Shown: piece after piece, positions 19,570-27,731 of the stretch
Layout of the letters: the number at the start of each line of letters is the position of its first letter
Position numbering within the stretch: the first letter of the stretch is position 1
Source: Cupriavidus sp. U2
Lineage (GTDB): Bacteria; Pseudomonadota; Gammaproteobacteria; Burkholderiales; Burkholderiaceae
Assembly (NCBI RefSeq): GCF_009663685.2
Contig: NZ_RCOG02000021.1
Coordinates: forward strand, 24,652 to 88,651
DNA length: 64,000 nt
Direction of reading: 5' to 3'
The notes under the pieces: model-generated
What the model saw: only the letters and a program-made list of their open reading frames with translations
Database searches by the model: none
What the model was told of the DNA's origin: nothing
Program-made: the position numbers and the translations under genes

Positions 19570-19610
19570 CTAACTCCGGAAGAGCAAAATGCCAATGGTC
19601 TGGAAGGTCG

Positions 19611-19725
19611 TTCTCATCTATTCTCACGCTTTTTGAGAATTCTCATAACACGTGAGAACGTTCGATGCAGCGGCACCGCCCATTCGGCTAGCGTCGCAAC
19701 GCGACACGCATGAGACAAGGTCTCA
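19611..19725. promoter_or_regulatory. Array of TTCTCA half-sites and palindromes
   Basis: Five TTCTCA/TGAGAA hexamers lie within 48 bases: direct copies at 19611 and 19621 (ten bases apart), the perfect palindrome TGAGAATTCTCA at 19634-19645, and an inverted copy at 19653. A related palindrome TGAGAC-AAG-GTCTCA follows at 19711-19725. The density and helical phasing suggest a protein-binding array. No gene immediately downstream explains it. Confidence 0.5.
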
Positions 19726-19990
19726 CCGTCCACGGGATTAAGAAACGACTGCACGTGCAGTGACTTCAATGAAGGAGAATGAATTGGCCTCCCAGCGAAA
19801 GGTTGAGCCGGTTATCGAGAGCGAGCCGACAGACGGGCTTGGTAAGATGGACCTTCCCATACCTGAGGCGATGCGCGACGCGGATTGTCTGCGGTATTTG
19901 AACCTAACCCCCGCCTCTGTAGGGGCGACAAGATCACCTTCGGTGGTCAAAATGACCAGTCGCGCATTGACCCCGCGATTTTTCCGTCCC

Positions 19991-20019
19991 GCCACGCAGT
20001 AGATGCGTGGCTTTTTTTT
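19991..20019 (+). terminator. Intrinsic terminator just upstream of the 20086 gene
   Basis: Perfect eight-pair stem GCCACGCA / TGCGTGGC with a five-base loop and eight T. It lies 67 bases before a plus-strand small gene, so it may act as a leader attenuator or end a separate small RNA. Confidence 0.85.
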
Positions 20020-20085
20020 GCCTCGCCGAGCAAATAGCGAGTAGTCTTTAGTCTTACCCTTTCTCCAGCTGGGACGAAAACCACT

Positions 20086-20352
20086 ATGAAACCCAGTAGG
20101 AGCCAGGCCCAAGCGCGCCTGCAGCGCCCCGCCATCGTCGATACGCGGCGGCGAATCCGCGAGCAGATTCAGCTTATCCGAGCGATACGCCTCGACGCCG
20201 GCGATAGTGCTCTGGCCGAAAGGGTGCTGCGCTCAATGCTGCGTAGCTTGGCGGCCCTTCGCTGGAACGAAGACCTCTTGGCGGCGCGGAACGAGACGCC
20301 AGACATCCCTGCGCCGCCGGGTCGGACGAAACCGAAAAATCTCCAGCATTGA
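20086..20352 (+). CDS. Small helical family protein (88 aa)
   Basis: Basic protein with the family core RIREQIQLIRAIRLDAGDSA followed by LAERVLRSMLRSLAAL, giving two helices joined by an Asp-Ala-Gly-Asp turn. No signal peptide, Cys or membrane segment; the tail is proline- and lysine-rich. It is convergent with a second family member at 20380, only 27 bases between the stops, and preceded by a terminator hairpin. Function unknown. Confidence 0.65.
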   Translation: MKPSRSQAQARLQRPAIVDTRRRIREQIQLIRAIRLDAGDSALAERVLRSMLRSLAALRWNEDLLAARNETPDIPAPPGRTKPKNLQH

Positions 20353-20379
20353 TCTTCCCTATCCCGCTGGGGAGACCGA

Positions 20380-20604
20380 TCATTCCGCTTCTGGCTCCTT
20401 GTACCGGAGGTACAACAGCGCCAAATATCCAGAGCGCAGATTTTGTAGAACACGTACGGCCAACATGACATCACCGCCATCCGCGCGGGCCGCCCGGACG
20501 ATACCGATCTGCGCACGAACTCGCTTTCGGGCAGCATCAATTCGCACCTCAAGTAACGAAGCATTGCGGGTCACGTAGAACGATTGCAAATCGGACGACT
20601 TCAA
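20380..20604 (-). CDS. Small helical family protein (74 aa)
   Basis: The family core is clear: AARKRVRAQIGIVRAARADGG then DVMLAVRVLQNLRSGYLAL. The longest frame starts with TTG at 20604; an internal GTG at VTRNASLLE is an alternative. A minus-strand terminator hairpin ends 10 bases before this start, the same unusual order as at 19991-20086. Function unknown. Confidence 0.6.
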   Translation of the reverse strand: MKSSDLQSFYVTRNASLLEVRIDAARKRVRAQIGIVRAARADGGDVMLAVRVLQNLRSGYLALLYLRYKEPEAE

Positions 20605-20613
20605 TTCGGTCTC

Positions 20614-20641
20614 AAAAAAAGAGGCCGCGTCAGTCGCGGCC
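20614..20641 (-). terminator. Intrinsic terminator directly upstream of the 20380-20604 gene
   Basis: On the minus strand a seven-pair GGCCGCG / CGCGGCC stem with a five-base loop is followed by T-C-T7. No minus-strand protein gene lies upstream, so it would end a short leader or small RNA transcribed from about 20650-20820. Confidence 0.75.
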
Positions 20642-20826
20642 GAACGAAGCTCGGTGAAACATTACCGAACACGATCTACTGTACTACGGCGCTGTAATCG
20701 CAAACCTGTCGAAATCCAAGCCGTTCCGTACAGCGGCGGTCAACGCCATGTCGGACGTCCGCTGACAGATCCCCATGAGTGCGAGCGAGCAAACTGTCCA
20801 CAGACCACAACGCATAGGAGACAGTC

Positions 20827-21048
20827 ATGGCAAACAAGGACATTCACATCGTGCCGGCCGGCAACGAATGGCCGGTCGAGGTCGCGGGCGGTGGCGAACG
20901 CACCATGTTCTTCACTCAGGAAGAAGCGATTGCTGCCGGCACCGAACGAGCGAAGCGCGACAAGGTCGAACTGCTGATCCACGGACGCGATGGACAGATC
21001 CGTGAGCGGAATTCCTTCGGTCATGACCCGTGCGACATCAAGGGCTAA
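20827..21048 (+). CDS. DUF2188 domain protein
   Basis: 73 residues with AGGAGACAGTC before the ATG. The sequence DIHIVPAGNEWPVEVAGGGE, TQEEAIAAGTERAKRDKVELLIHGRDGQIRERNSFGHDP is a typical DUF2188 protein: a small two-repeat fold in which the conserved GRDGxI strand closes the domain. Function of the family is not known; it often accompanies DNA-repair ligase or stress genes in proteobacteria, which fits the ligase remnant that follows it by five bases. Confidence 0.9.
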   Translation: MANKDIHIVPAGNEWPVEVAGGGERTMFFTQEEAIAAGTERAKRDKVELLIHGRDGQIRERNSFGHDPCDIKG

Positions 21049-21053
21049 ATCCC

Positions 21054-21305
21054 ATGCCGCGCGGCACGCCCGCGCCGACGCTGGATCAGCTCTCTCCCAT
21101 GCTGCTGGTCGAGCGCAAGGCTATACCGCGCGAGGGCGACTGGCTCTACGAGATCAAGTACGACGGATACCGCGTCTTGGCCAGTACCGGGTCCGCCGCC
21201 CGACTGAAGAGCCGCGGCGGGTGACGCTACGAGCTGGTTTCCCGAGGTTGCGGCCGCAGTCGCCGACATGCCGGGCGGCACAATCCTGGACGGCGAAGCC
21301 TGTTC
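21054..21305 (+). pseudogene. 5' fragment of an ATP-dependent DNA ligase (LigD-type)
   Basis: Starts five bases after the DUF2188 stop. It contains DQLSPMLLVERKA, and EIKYDGYRVLA with the KYDG nucleotidyl-acceptor lysine of ATP-dependent ligases. The frame stops at RLKSRGG (21224) and similarity continues in a shifted frame as ATSWFPEVAAAVADMPGG-TILDGEA to about 21300, where it ends about 100 bases before an IS element. Only the first quarter of a ligase domain remains, so it is inactive. Confidence 0.8.
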
Positions 21306-21399
21306 TGTCGGGTGTCGTTTGTGAGTTCAACTCGCTCTCTGTTATTCTGAGTCGCTCCCAGCGAAAGGTGGCAGAAAGAATTTTGGATGGCTGCTTCGG

Positions 21400-23090
21400 G
21401 TCGAGGCCGTGTGGAAACGCCGCTGGAACTGCATAGCACCTCCTTGTAGGTGTCCATATTCGTTCAAACGGCGATATCAGACGATGGGGCTGGGGAGCGT
21501 GACGGATCGCGCAATTTTGGCGAGCGGCTTGGAGAGCCGCATTTGGGGCGGATTTTCTCCTCCAAAAGGGAGCTTACGCCCCCACCAGGCTCATTGCCTT
21601 CATCGTTTTCGCATATCCAAGAATGCGGAGCACGCGCTTCAAGTTGTAGGCCAGTACGAGCAGGCTCATCTCAGTACCGACATTGGGAAGCCTTCGTGTT
21701 AGGAAGTGCGTATAGCCCATCCAATGCTTGAAGGTACCGAAGACATGCTCGACAGTGCGCCTTCGGATCTTCATCGCGTCAGGGGTTCTGTCGAGCCGGT
21801 GCTGCACGGCCTCGAGCACAGCTTCATGCTCCCACCGCGAGATACGTCGGTAAGGGCTTGGCGTGCATTGCGCCTTCATCGCACATTGAGGACAAGCACT
21901 ACTCCAGTAGCGGCGTATCTGCAGGCCATGCTCTTCTCTTGTGAAGCGGTAGATTGCCCGTTCTCCGGCAGGACACTGATACTCGTCGTCGCGGGCGATG
22001 TAGATGAAGTCAGATCTATCGAATCGACCTTCAGCCTTCGCGCCGGATGTGGTTGGCTTGGGCAAGATGGCCGCGATGCCAGCATCAGCACACGCTTTGA
22101 TTTGTTGTGCACTGAAGTAGCCGCGATCTGCGACAACCTTAAGCCGAGGCTTTTCCATGGCGTCGCGAGCGGCACGGGCCATCGAGCTGAGCTGTGCGCG
22201 GTCATTGCCGATATTGGTGACTTCATGAGCAACGATCAGGTGGTGCTTCGCATCCACGGCCATTTGCACGTTGTAGCCGACGATTCCCGAACCCTTACCA
22301 CTGGTTGCCATCGAACGCGCGTCGGCATCCGTCATCGATATCTGGCCATCAGGCACCACCTTGAGCTCGTCTTTTATCTGGTCAAGCCGGTGCATCTGCT
22401 CCCGAAGCTGTGCGATCTTCTCCTGTAGTCGATCGGTCTTTAGCTGCATATCCTCCGACTGGGTGCGATCAGCAGTTTCCAGCGCACTGAGATACCGTTG
22501 GACGCTTTCCTCGATCTGCTGTTGGCGCTTATCGACCTTGCCGGCTGTGAAGTTTCGGTCCCGGGTATTGACCGCCTTGAACTTGCTACGGTCAATCGCG
22601 ATCAGTGCCTGTGAGAACAACTTGAGATCGCGGCACAGAACAATGAAACGACGGCAGACGTTTCGGATGCCTGTACCGTTATCCCTGCGGAAGTCTGCAA
22701 TGGTCTTGAAGTCCGGCGCCAGTCGACCGGTCAGCCACATCAGCTCTATATTGCGTTGGCATTCGCGCTCCAGTCGACGACTGGATTGGACACGGTTGAG
22801 GTAGCCGTAGATGTATATCTTCAACAGAACCGCTGGATGGTACGAGGGGCGACCCCGTGGTCGAAGGAATCGCCCCTTCGAAGCCGAGCGATTCTAGTTC
22901 TAGTTCCTCAACAAAAGCGTCGATGATCCTGGCTGGATTGTCCTCGGCGATGAAGTCATCGAGGCATTCTGGAAGCAGTGTGGCTTGCTTCCTATCTTCT
23001 CCCTCTATGAATCGCTTCATCCGATCCCCCAATCTGAATGCGTTGACTCAGTCTAGGTGATCGAGACGTTTTCACACAGCCTCGATCACT
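21400..23090 (-). mobile_element. IS1182-like insertion sequence
   Basis: The transposase is flanked by imperfect terminal inverted repeats: TCGAGGCCGTGTGGAAACG at 21401 on the left and, on the opposite strand at the right end (to about 23087), TCGAGGCTGTGTGAAAACG. This gives an element near 1.69 kb. I could not identify a target duplication with certainty; exact ends are plus or minus a few bases. Confidence 0.8.
21574..23020 (-). pseudogene. IS1182-family DDE transposase split by a frameshift
   Basis: The first frame runs from ATG 23020 (MKRFIEGEDRKQATLLPECL, DDFIAEDNPARIIDAFVEEL) to the GAIPSTTG segment, then the rest continues in the +1 frame as RPSYHPAVLLKIYIYGYLNR and on to TVEHVFGTFKHWMGYTHFL at the C-terminus. 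Family landmarks present are AIDRSKFKAVN (first Asp), KVVADRGYFS (second Asp) and the HVFGTFK Glu region. The break is a run of four G (CCCC at 22853-22856 on the plus strand) where three would keep one frame. Either an inactivating insertion or, less likely, programmed shifting. Confidence 0.8.
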
Positions 23091-23313
23091 CGCAGTCATC
23101 GCAGGTAGCGCGGCAGGTTACGACGGGCCAAGGGGAGGGCCGATACAGCGGAAATTTGGTTCGACTCGGCGAATTGCGTCCGATTAGGCAACTGAGCGGC
23201 CGGTGAGGAGCATGCCCGATAGCGAGGTTGCCGTGCAGGAGACTGGCCCCCCGCGGACTCTGCTGTGTCTGCGCCTGGGCTATGCGGAACTACGTCGCTT
23301 CGGCATGAGAAGC
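23091..23313. other. Short intergenic stretch right of the IS element
   Basis: No gene, repeat or hairpin that I can support. Confidence 0.4.
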
Positions 23314-23580
23314 TCAGATAGTACCAAGTAGAAGGTCAACGGCAAGATGTCCTCGCTGCAGGCAAGCTGTATGGGCCTCCGCGGAGGACGGGTATGGAGA
23401 TGATTGACAGTAAGGTCCACATAAATACGGACTCTCTGCATTCGCTGGCTCGCCGACTGCCACGCGGTATCCCCAACTGTGGTGGCCGGGTAGCTCATCG
23501 TCGACATCAATCTGAAACACCGCCATATGCAGTATCAGTCCCCGATACTGCTCTACTTTTCGTATGTTGAGCGTGTCCAT
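23314..23580 (-). CDS. Small orphan protein (88 aa), paralogue of the 37216 protein
   Basis: From the ATG at 23580. The sequence YRGLILHMAVFQIDVDDELPG, SWGYRVAV and a C-terminal HTACLQRGHLAVDLLLG align along their length with YRGLVLSVKVFLEDSDPLK, GWGYEVCV and HAGVQRGRLAIDLLLG of the protein at 37216-37488. This repeated conservation argues that both are real. Mixed alpha/beta, no signal peptide. Function unknown. Confidence 0.6.
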   Translation of the reverse strand: MDTLNIRKVEQYRGLILHMAVFQIDVDDELPGHHSWGYRVAVGEPANAESPYLCGPYCQSSPYPSSAEAHTACLQRGHLAVDLLLGTI

Positions 23581-24029
23581 GACTAAAGACCCCCGATAGC
23601 AAATGTCCTTGCGAGGCACGCACACCGTCACATTTGCGGCAGCGTCGATCGCCCCCCTTTCATGACATCGTGCGCGCTGCAACTCAATGTTGATGCCCGA
23701 CGCTGTCCTACGCCCCGCAAGCCCGTGGGAGCGAGGAATGGCTGATGAACGCAATAGTGCCGACTGCAGAAACTGGATGTCGAGCGGCAGCAAATGGCCG
23801 AGATCGGAAGCCCAACGGCAACCTGTCCGCGCCGCGGCGCCAAACTTCCGTAGCCGACCCATTTGAGCCATACGATTGGTGCGGTGGGAATGACTGAACA
23901 GGGGCGCACTGCAGTCACAGCCAATTGCGTTGAACCGCGTACTACGGAAGCGTGGAGAGCTCTTTCAAAAAACGGTGTCCGGTCGCTTTGGAGTACCACC
24001 ACGGACACCGTGCAAAAAAAATCAAGCTG
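23581..24029. other. Intergenic stretch downstream of the catabolic operon
   Basis: About 450 bases with only weak overlapping frames. A GGTGTCCG / CGGACACC inverted repeat with a 20-base loop lies at 23969-24012 next to an A8 run, but its T-tract polarity is wrong for a terminator in either direction. Confidence 0.4.
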
Positions 24030-24920
24030 CTAAAGGGTTCTGGCGCCGTCGAACTGGTATAGCGCGGCCGGATTGGACACGAGTAACCGATCTCTTGCGT
24101 CAGAAGCCGGAAACCATCGCAGCAAGAGATTCGTGAGGGCCGTGTCATCGGGCTTGTCTGATTCGGTTGCATGAGGCCAATCGGTTCCCCACACGAGCCT
24201 CGACGAAAACTGCTGCGCAATCGAGATGACGAACTCGTCGAGTCGGTGCAAGTCATGGCTTCCGGCTGGTACTGCCATATAGGCGCCCGAGAGTTTCAGC
24301 CATCCGTGTCCACTTGCGAGCAGTTCATGAACAGCTCGCTCCATCAGAGGCGTCAACGCTTCGTCGCTGCATACCCGTGCGAAGTGGTCGACGACTACGT
24401 CGATGCCGAGGGCCAGAAGCGAGTCCACGTTGTTGAGAAAAGCTTCCGGCAGCATATGAACCTGCAGATGCCAACCCATTCGTCGAAGCCGTGACGCCAA
24501 CGGGCGAGCCATTGCAATCTCGGTAGCCCCCCGTTGGACTAGGTTCAATCGAGCTCCCACAACCCCAGCTTCAGCCAACCGGTCCAGTTCTGCGTCTGGG
24601 GTATCTGGTGTCACAACGGCGACGCCACGTGCTGATTCGCCGAAATACCGCAGAGCTGCCAGCATGGCTCGATGATCCATGCCATATGAGGAGGGTTGGA
24701 CGACGACGTTGCGCGTTGTGCCAAGTCGCCGCTGCAAATACCGATATTGCTGTGGTGTGGCCGCCCCATGCGTCAGCACTGCGTTCGCAGCAAATGGCAG
24801 GCCGGGGTCAAAGACGTGCATGTGGCAGTCGCATGCGTCGGCCGGTAGTGCAAACGATGGGGCATCGCTGGCTGCTGAATGGGCTACGGTCACAAGACTG
24901 CCATTGCTGCCTGTCTTCAT
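24030..24920 (-). CDS. Amidohydrolase family protein (PDC hydrolase / lactonase-like)
   Basis: 296 residues forming an amidohydrolase TIM barrel: ACDCHMHVFDPGLPF (metal-binding HxH strand), VVVQPSSYGMDHRAML, GARLNLVQRG, VDHFAR and WGTDWPH with the catalytic Asp. This subset includes 2-pyrone-4,6-dicarboxylate hydrolase and sugar-lactone hydrolases. Last gene of the minus-strand operon aldolase-Bug-amidohydrolase; the Bug stop lies seven bases upstream. With the RraA-like aldolase next door, ring-opening of a lactone from an aromatic or sugar acid is plausible, but the substrate is unknown. Confidence 0.85.
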   Translation of the reverse strand: MKTGSNGSLVTVAHSAASDAPSFALPADACDCHMHVFDPGLPFAANAVLTHGAATPQQYRYLQRRLGTTRNVVVQPSSYGMDHRAMLAALRYFGESARGVAVVTPDTPDAELDRLAEAGVVGARLNLVQRGATEIAMARPLASRLRRMGWHLQVHMLPEAFLNNVDSLLALGIDVVVDHFARVCSDEALTPLMERAVHELLASGHGWLKLSGAYMAVPAGSHDLHRLDEFVISIAQQFSSRLVWGTDWPHATESDKPDDTALTNLLLRWFPASDARDRLLVSNPAALYQFDGARTL

Positions 24921-24927
24921 GGAATGA

Positions 24928-25887
24928 TTAGTGTTTGGCAGCGGCCGCGGAGTTCCAGAACCGATAAGTGCGTTCCAGTTCCGCCTTGGCTTCTGGAATC
25001 GATGATGACTCCACGATATCCAGAGACATGTCGCCGACCTGCTTTCTAACGTCAGGGTCGGCCAGGGTCTTCCGCAATGCTGCGTTGAATTTGTCCGCGA
25101 TGGGCGGCGGCAAATTCTTCGGTGCGAAGAACGCGTTGAAGCTGTTGAGGTTCAAGCCCTTGACGTCGGCCTCCGCGAAGGTTGGAACTTCCGGCAGCAG
25201 TGGGGAGCGCTTGTCGCCCGTGACCGCCAGCAACCGCACCTTCCTGGCGCGCGACATGGTGACTGCCTCGGGAGAACCTGTTACGCCTGAGGCAAGCTGT
25301 CCACCAATTAGCTGCGGCATCATCTGCGCCGACCCATTGAAAGGGATGGCTTCCATGCCGACACCGGCCTTTCCGCCTATGCTGGCACCAATCAGGTCTG
25401 GCATACCGCCCATCAGCGGGACGCCGTAGTTGCGTTTGCTGGCATCTTTCTTCGTAAGGTCCATAAACTGTTGGAGGGTGGTCGCGGGACTCGAGATGGG
25501 CACGGAAAGCACCCATTGGAATCGCGCGACGGTACCTATGGGGGCGAAGTCGCGCAGTGCGTCGTACCCGGCTGACGGGGTCATGAGCGGTACGATGACA
25601 ACCGAGTGGTCGAGAGCAAGCAAGTAGACTGAGCCATCGGCCGGCGCGTTCTTGACGTAAGCGGTGCCGATCTGACCGCTTGCACCAGGTCGGTTTTCCA
25701 CGACGACGGTATGACCGAGTTCCTTGGCGAGCCCTGGCGCCAAGAGGCGAGCGAGTGCATCGGTCGCGCCACCTGCGGCAAACGGCACGACAATACGGAT
25801 GGGACCGTTGTATTCGGCAGCGGACGCTGCAGTCGATACGGTGACGCTCATGGCGAGCGCCACCAGCATGCGCATGAGAATGTGCAT
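24928..25887 (-). CDS. Bug-type (TctC) periplasmic substrate-binding protein
   Basis: 319 residues from the ATG at 25887 with GGAGACATCTC upstream; longer frames add non-homologous sequence. Signal peptide MHILMRMLVALAMSVTVSTAASAAEYNGP. Typical Bug landmarks: IRIVVPFAAGGATDALARLL, VENRPGASGQIGTAYV, and a DLTKKD loop. It captures a carboxylate solute in the periplasm. No TctA/TctB membrane subunits are nearby, as usual for orphan Bug receptors in Cupriavidus and Bordetella. Confidence 0.92.
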   Translation of the reverse strand: MHILMRMLVALAMSVTVSTAASAAEYNGPIRIVVPFAAGGATDALARLLAPGLAKELGHTVVVENRPGASGQIGTAYVKNAPADGSVYLLALDHSVVIVPLMTPSAGYDALRDFAPIGTVARFQWVLSVPISSPATTLQQFMDLTKKDASKRNYGVPLMGGMPDLIGASIGGKAGVGMEAIPFNGSAQMMPQLIGGQLASGVTGSPEAVTMSRARKVRLLAVTGDKRSPLLPEVPTFAEADVKGLNLNSFNAFFAPKNLPPPIADKFNAALRKTLADPDVRKQVGDMSLDIVESSSIPEAKAELERTYRFWNSAAAAKH

Positions 25888-25975
25888 GAGATGTCTCCGA
25901 TTGTTTGGGAAGGCGCTTCTGCGAGCGCTCAAACGAATAAGGAAGATGTGCCCGTCAGCCGGGCGCAGCGTGCAT

Positions 25976-26617
25976 TTACTGCAGGCCGAAGCGATGCAGT
26001 GTTTCACTCAGGTTCAAAAGCTCGACCATCGTCTTGCCTTCCTTCAAGGCAACACGCATGCCCTCTTCCTTGTGCTCGCGCTCGACGCTCTTGTCGATGA
26101 CGCTGTCGACTTCAATCGGGGACACAACCACCAGGCCGTCACGGTCCCCGACAATGATGTCGCCCGGATTGATTTGCACGCCACCGAAGTGGACTGGCAC
26201 ATTTACCTTGCCCGGCTGGTTCTTGCCGGTGCCCTTGATCGAAAGCCCGCGGCAGAACACGGGGAAGCCCATCTCGATAATGGCGTTGCCATCGCGAACC
26301 GACCCATTGACGACCAGGCCGGCAAGGCCCAGTTCGAGGGCGGCCAGGGTCAGGACGTCGCCCCAGGGGCCGGCTTCCAGGAAGCCTTTTGCGTCCACGA
26401 CCAGTACGTCGCCCGGTTTTGCCTTGGTCAGCGCATAGTGAATCATTAGGTTGTCGCTCGGGCGAATGTCCACCGTGACGGCTGGGCCCGCCATGCGCAG
26501 CGTCGGGTCCAGCGGCTTAAGCCCTGAGTCCAAGGCGCCTTTTTGGCCTTGGGCTTCATGGACTGTTGCGGTGCCGAGGGCTTTCAGACGCTCGAGTTGC
26601 TGTTTGTTGGCGGACAT
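25976..26617 (-). CDS. RraA-like / 4-hydroxy-4-methyl-2-oxoglutarate aldolase family protein
   Basis: 213 residues from the ATG at 26617 with a CAGGAGACGAC leader; the upstream extension is spurious. Contains GTATVHEAQGQKGALDSGLKPL, KPGDVLVVDAKGF, WGDVLTLAALELGLAGLVVNG and the active-site GSVRDG whose Arg-Asp pair binds substrate and metal in class II pyruvate aldolases, then FGGVQINPGDIIVGDRDGLVVV. It probably cleaves a 4-hydroxy-2-oxo acid to pyruvate or oxaloacetate. First gene of the leftward operon, divergent from gntR. Confidence 0.9.
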   Translation of the reverse strand: MSANKQQLERLKALGTATVHEAQGQKGALDSGLKPLDPTLRMAGPAVTVDIRPSDNLMIHYALTKAKPGDVLVVDAKGFLEAGPWGDVLTLAALELGLAGLVVNGSVRDGNAIIEMGFPVFCRGLSIKGTGKNQPGKVNVPVHFGGVQINPGDIIVGDRDGLVVVSPIEVDSVIDKSVEREHKEEGMRVALKEGKTMVELLNLSETLHRFGLQ

Positions 26618-26665
26618 GTCGTCTCCTGTGTCGATGTGAATCAAATCCTTGTTTGATGTGCGGAT

Positions 26666-26682
26666 AGTACAAAATAAAAACA
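26666..26682 (-). promoter_or_regulatory. Putative GntR operator upstream of the aldolase operon
   Basis: On the minus strand reads TGTTTTTATTTTGTACT, 49 bases before the aldolase start. The identical 17-mer stands 29 bases before the DUF1932 start at 27687-27703 in the coding orientation of that operon. Two exact copies, each ahead of one of the two operons next to gntR, support a shared operator or promoter element. Confidence 0.65.
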
Positions 26683-26757
26683 AGAGGCGGCAAGACGAAT
26701 CTACAGCGATACGGGTATACGTGGAAAAAAGAGGGGTTGAAGTAGAGGTCGCGTACA

Positions 26758-26773
26758 ACAAAAGTACATTTGT
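26758..26773. promoter_or_regulatory. Palindrome upstream of gntR
   Basis: ACAAA-AGTACA-TTTGT, with perfect five-base arms around an AGTACA centre, in the divergent region 137 bases before the GntR start. It shares the GTACA core with the 17-mer boxes and is a candidate autoregulatory site. Confidence 0.45.
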
Positions 26774-26909
26774 GGGGTAAACTGCCTCCAGTGCCACTTA
26801 TCGAAGTGTTGCGCCCGGTGTTTGGTACGATTGCAGCGTGAGCCGTGCTCATTGCGGTCCGGCAGGAGGCGCGGCCACGCCGACGCACTGAAACAATCAA
26901 AGAACAGCG

Positions 26910-27593
26910 ATGAAAAAGGGCAGCGAGCAGACCTACGAAGTGCTGAAGAAGCGAATCGTGGCGGGCCACTACACGGCCGGTACTCAGTTGAAGGAAGAGC
27001 ACATCGCTGAGGATATGGGCGTCAGTCGCACCCCTGTTCGGGCCGCGCTCAAGCGTCTCATCGACGATGGGCTGGCTGTTCAGGAGACTGGCCGGGGGGT
27101 GTTTGTGGCTGGATGGACGAGGTGGGACATCGAGGACATGTTCCGCCTGCGTATTCGGCTCGAGCCGTTCGCGGCGCGGCTTGCGGCCGAGCGCGCCGAT
27201 GGCGAGATCATCGCGCAACTCAAGCAATGCAACGAGGAAATGGCTCGCGCCATTGCGAATTCCGGCGGCTCCGATGACGGTATCGTGGAAATACAGGCGG
27301 CGAACAGTCGTTTCCACCGTTTGATGCTCGACGCGGCTGGGTCGCAGCGCCTGAAGACCATCCTGGAAACGATGATTGATATGCCGATCATCACCCGATC
27401 GTTCTTTCTGTACGAGCAAGACGACCTGCTTCGCAGCCTTCAGCACCATCGGGACATCGCCATGGCCGTCGAGTTGCACGATGGCGACCTGGCCGAACAA
27501 CTCATGTCGGTCCACCTGCTCGTTTCGAACCAGCGATTCATGAGCCGCCGCCTGGACAGTTTTGAATCAAGAACTGGCCCCATACAAAAATAG
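26910..27593 (+). CDS. GntR-family regulator, FCD subfamily
   Basis: 227 residues. N-terminal winged helix (YEVLKKRIVAGHYTAGTQLK, EEHIAEDMGVSRTPVRAALK, RLIDDGLAVQETGRGVFVAG) and an all-helical FCD effector domain with the metal-ligand pattern around ANSRFHRLML and QHHRDIAMAVELHDGDLAE. Placed between the two catabolic operons that share the 17-bp box, it is very likely their regulator, probably relieved by the carboxylate substrate (inference). Confidence 0.92.
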   Translation: MKKGSEQTYEVLKKRIVAGHYTAGTQLKEEHIAEDMGVSRTPVRAALKRLIDDGLAVQETGRGVFVAGWTRWDIEDMFRLRIRLEPFAARLAAERADGEIIAQLKQCNEEMARAIANSGGSDDGIVEIQAANSRFHRLMLDAAGSQRLKTILETMIDMPIITRSFFLYEQDDLLRSLQHHRDIAMAVELHDGDLAEQLMSVHLLVSNQRFMSRRLDSFESRTGPIQK

Positions 27594-27686
27594 AACAACA
27601 CGTGGCGATAATGACACTTTCATTAGCCATGAAGCCCGGATTCACCCGCGTTTACCCGCGACTTCGCGAATTCATATTGTTCCGAC

Positions 27687-27703
27687 TGTTTTTATTTTGT
27701 ACT
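27687..27703 (+). promoter_or_regulatory. Putative GntR operator upstream of the DUF1932 operon
   Basis: TGTTTTTATTTTGTACT, identical to the reverse-strand copy at 26666-26682 and in the same orientation relative to its gene. TTTTGTAC-like sequence may also serve as part of the promoter. Confidence 0.65.
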
Positions 27704-27731
27704 CTTCGGCTTCATTAGCCAGGAGACAGTC

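Larger units (their letters stand above)
19570..20085. other. Gene-poor stretch with binding-site array and possible small RNA
   Basis: No convincing protein gene. A 77-codon plus-strand frame from 19760 has good codon sequence but no family similarity. The segment from about 19900 folds locally (GATCACC / GGTGGTC stem at 19932-19948) and ends in the strong terminator at 19991, as a small RNA or a leader would. Confidence 0.35.

Noticed and set aside
19738..20112. Minus-strand frame of 124 codons
   Set aside because: Crosses a strong plus-strand terminator and has low-complexity basic sequence without a ribosome-binding site.
16998..20680. Similar TACAGTAGA-like words upstream of some small genes
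   Set aside because: Not found before all family members and spacing differs; could be chance.
17485..23980. Shared 10-mer GGTGTCCGGT at about 17485 and 23969
   Set aside because: Too short and without surrounding similarity to call a repeat or IS end.
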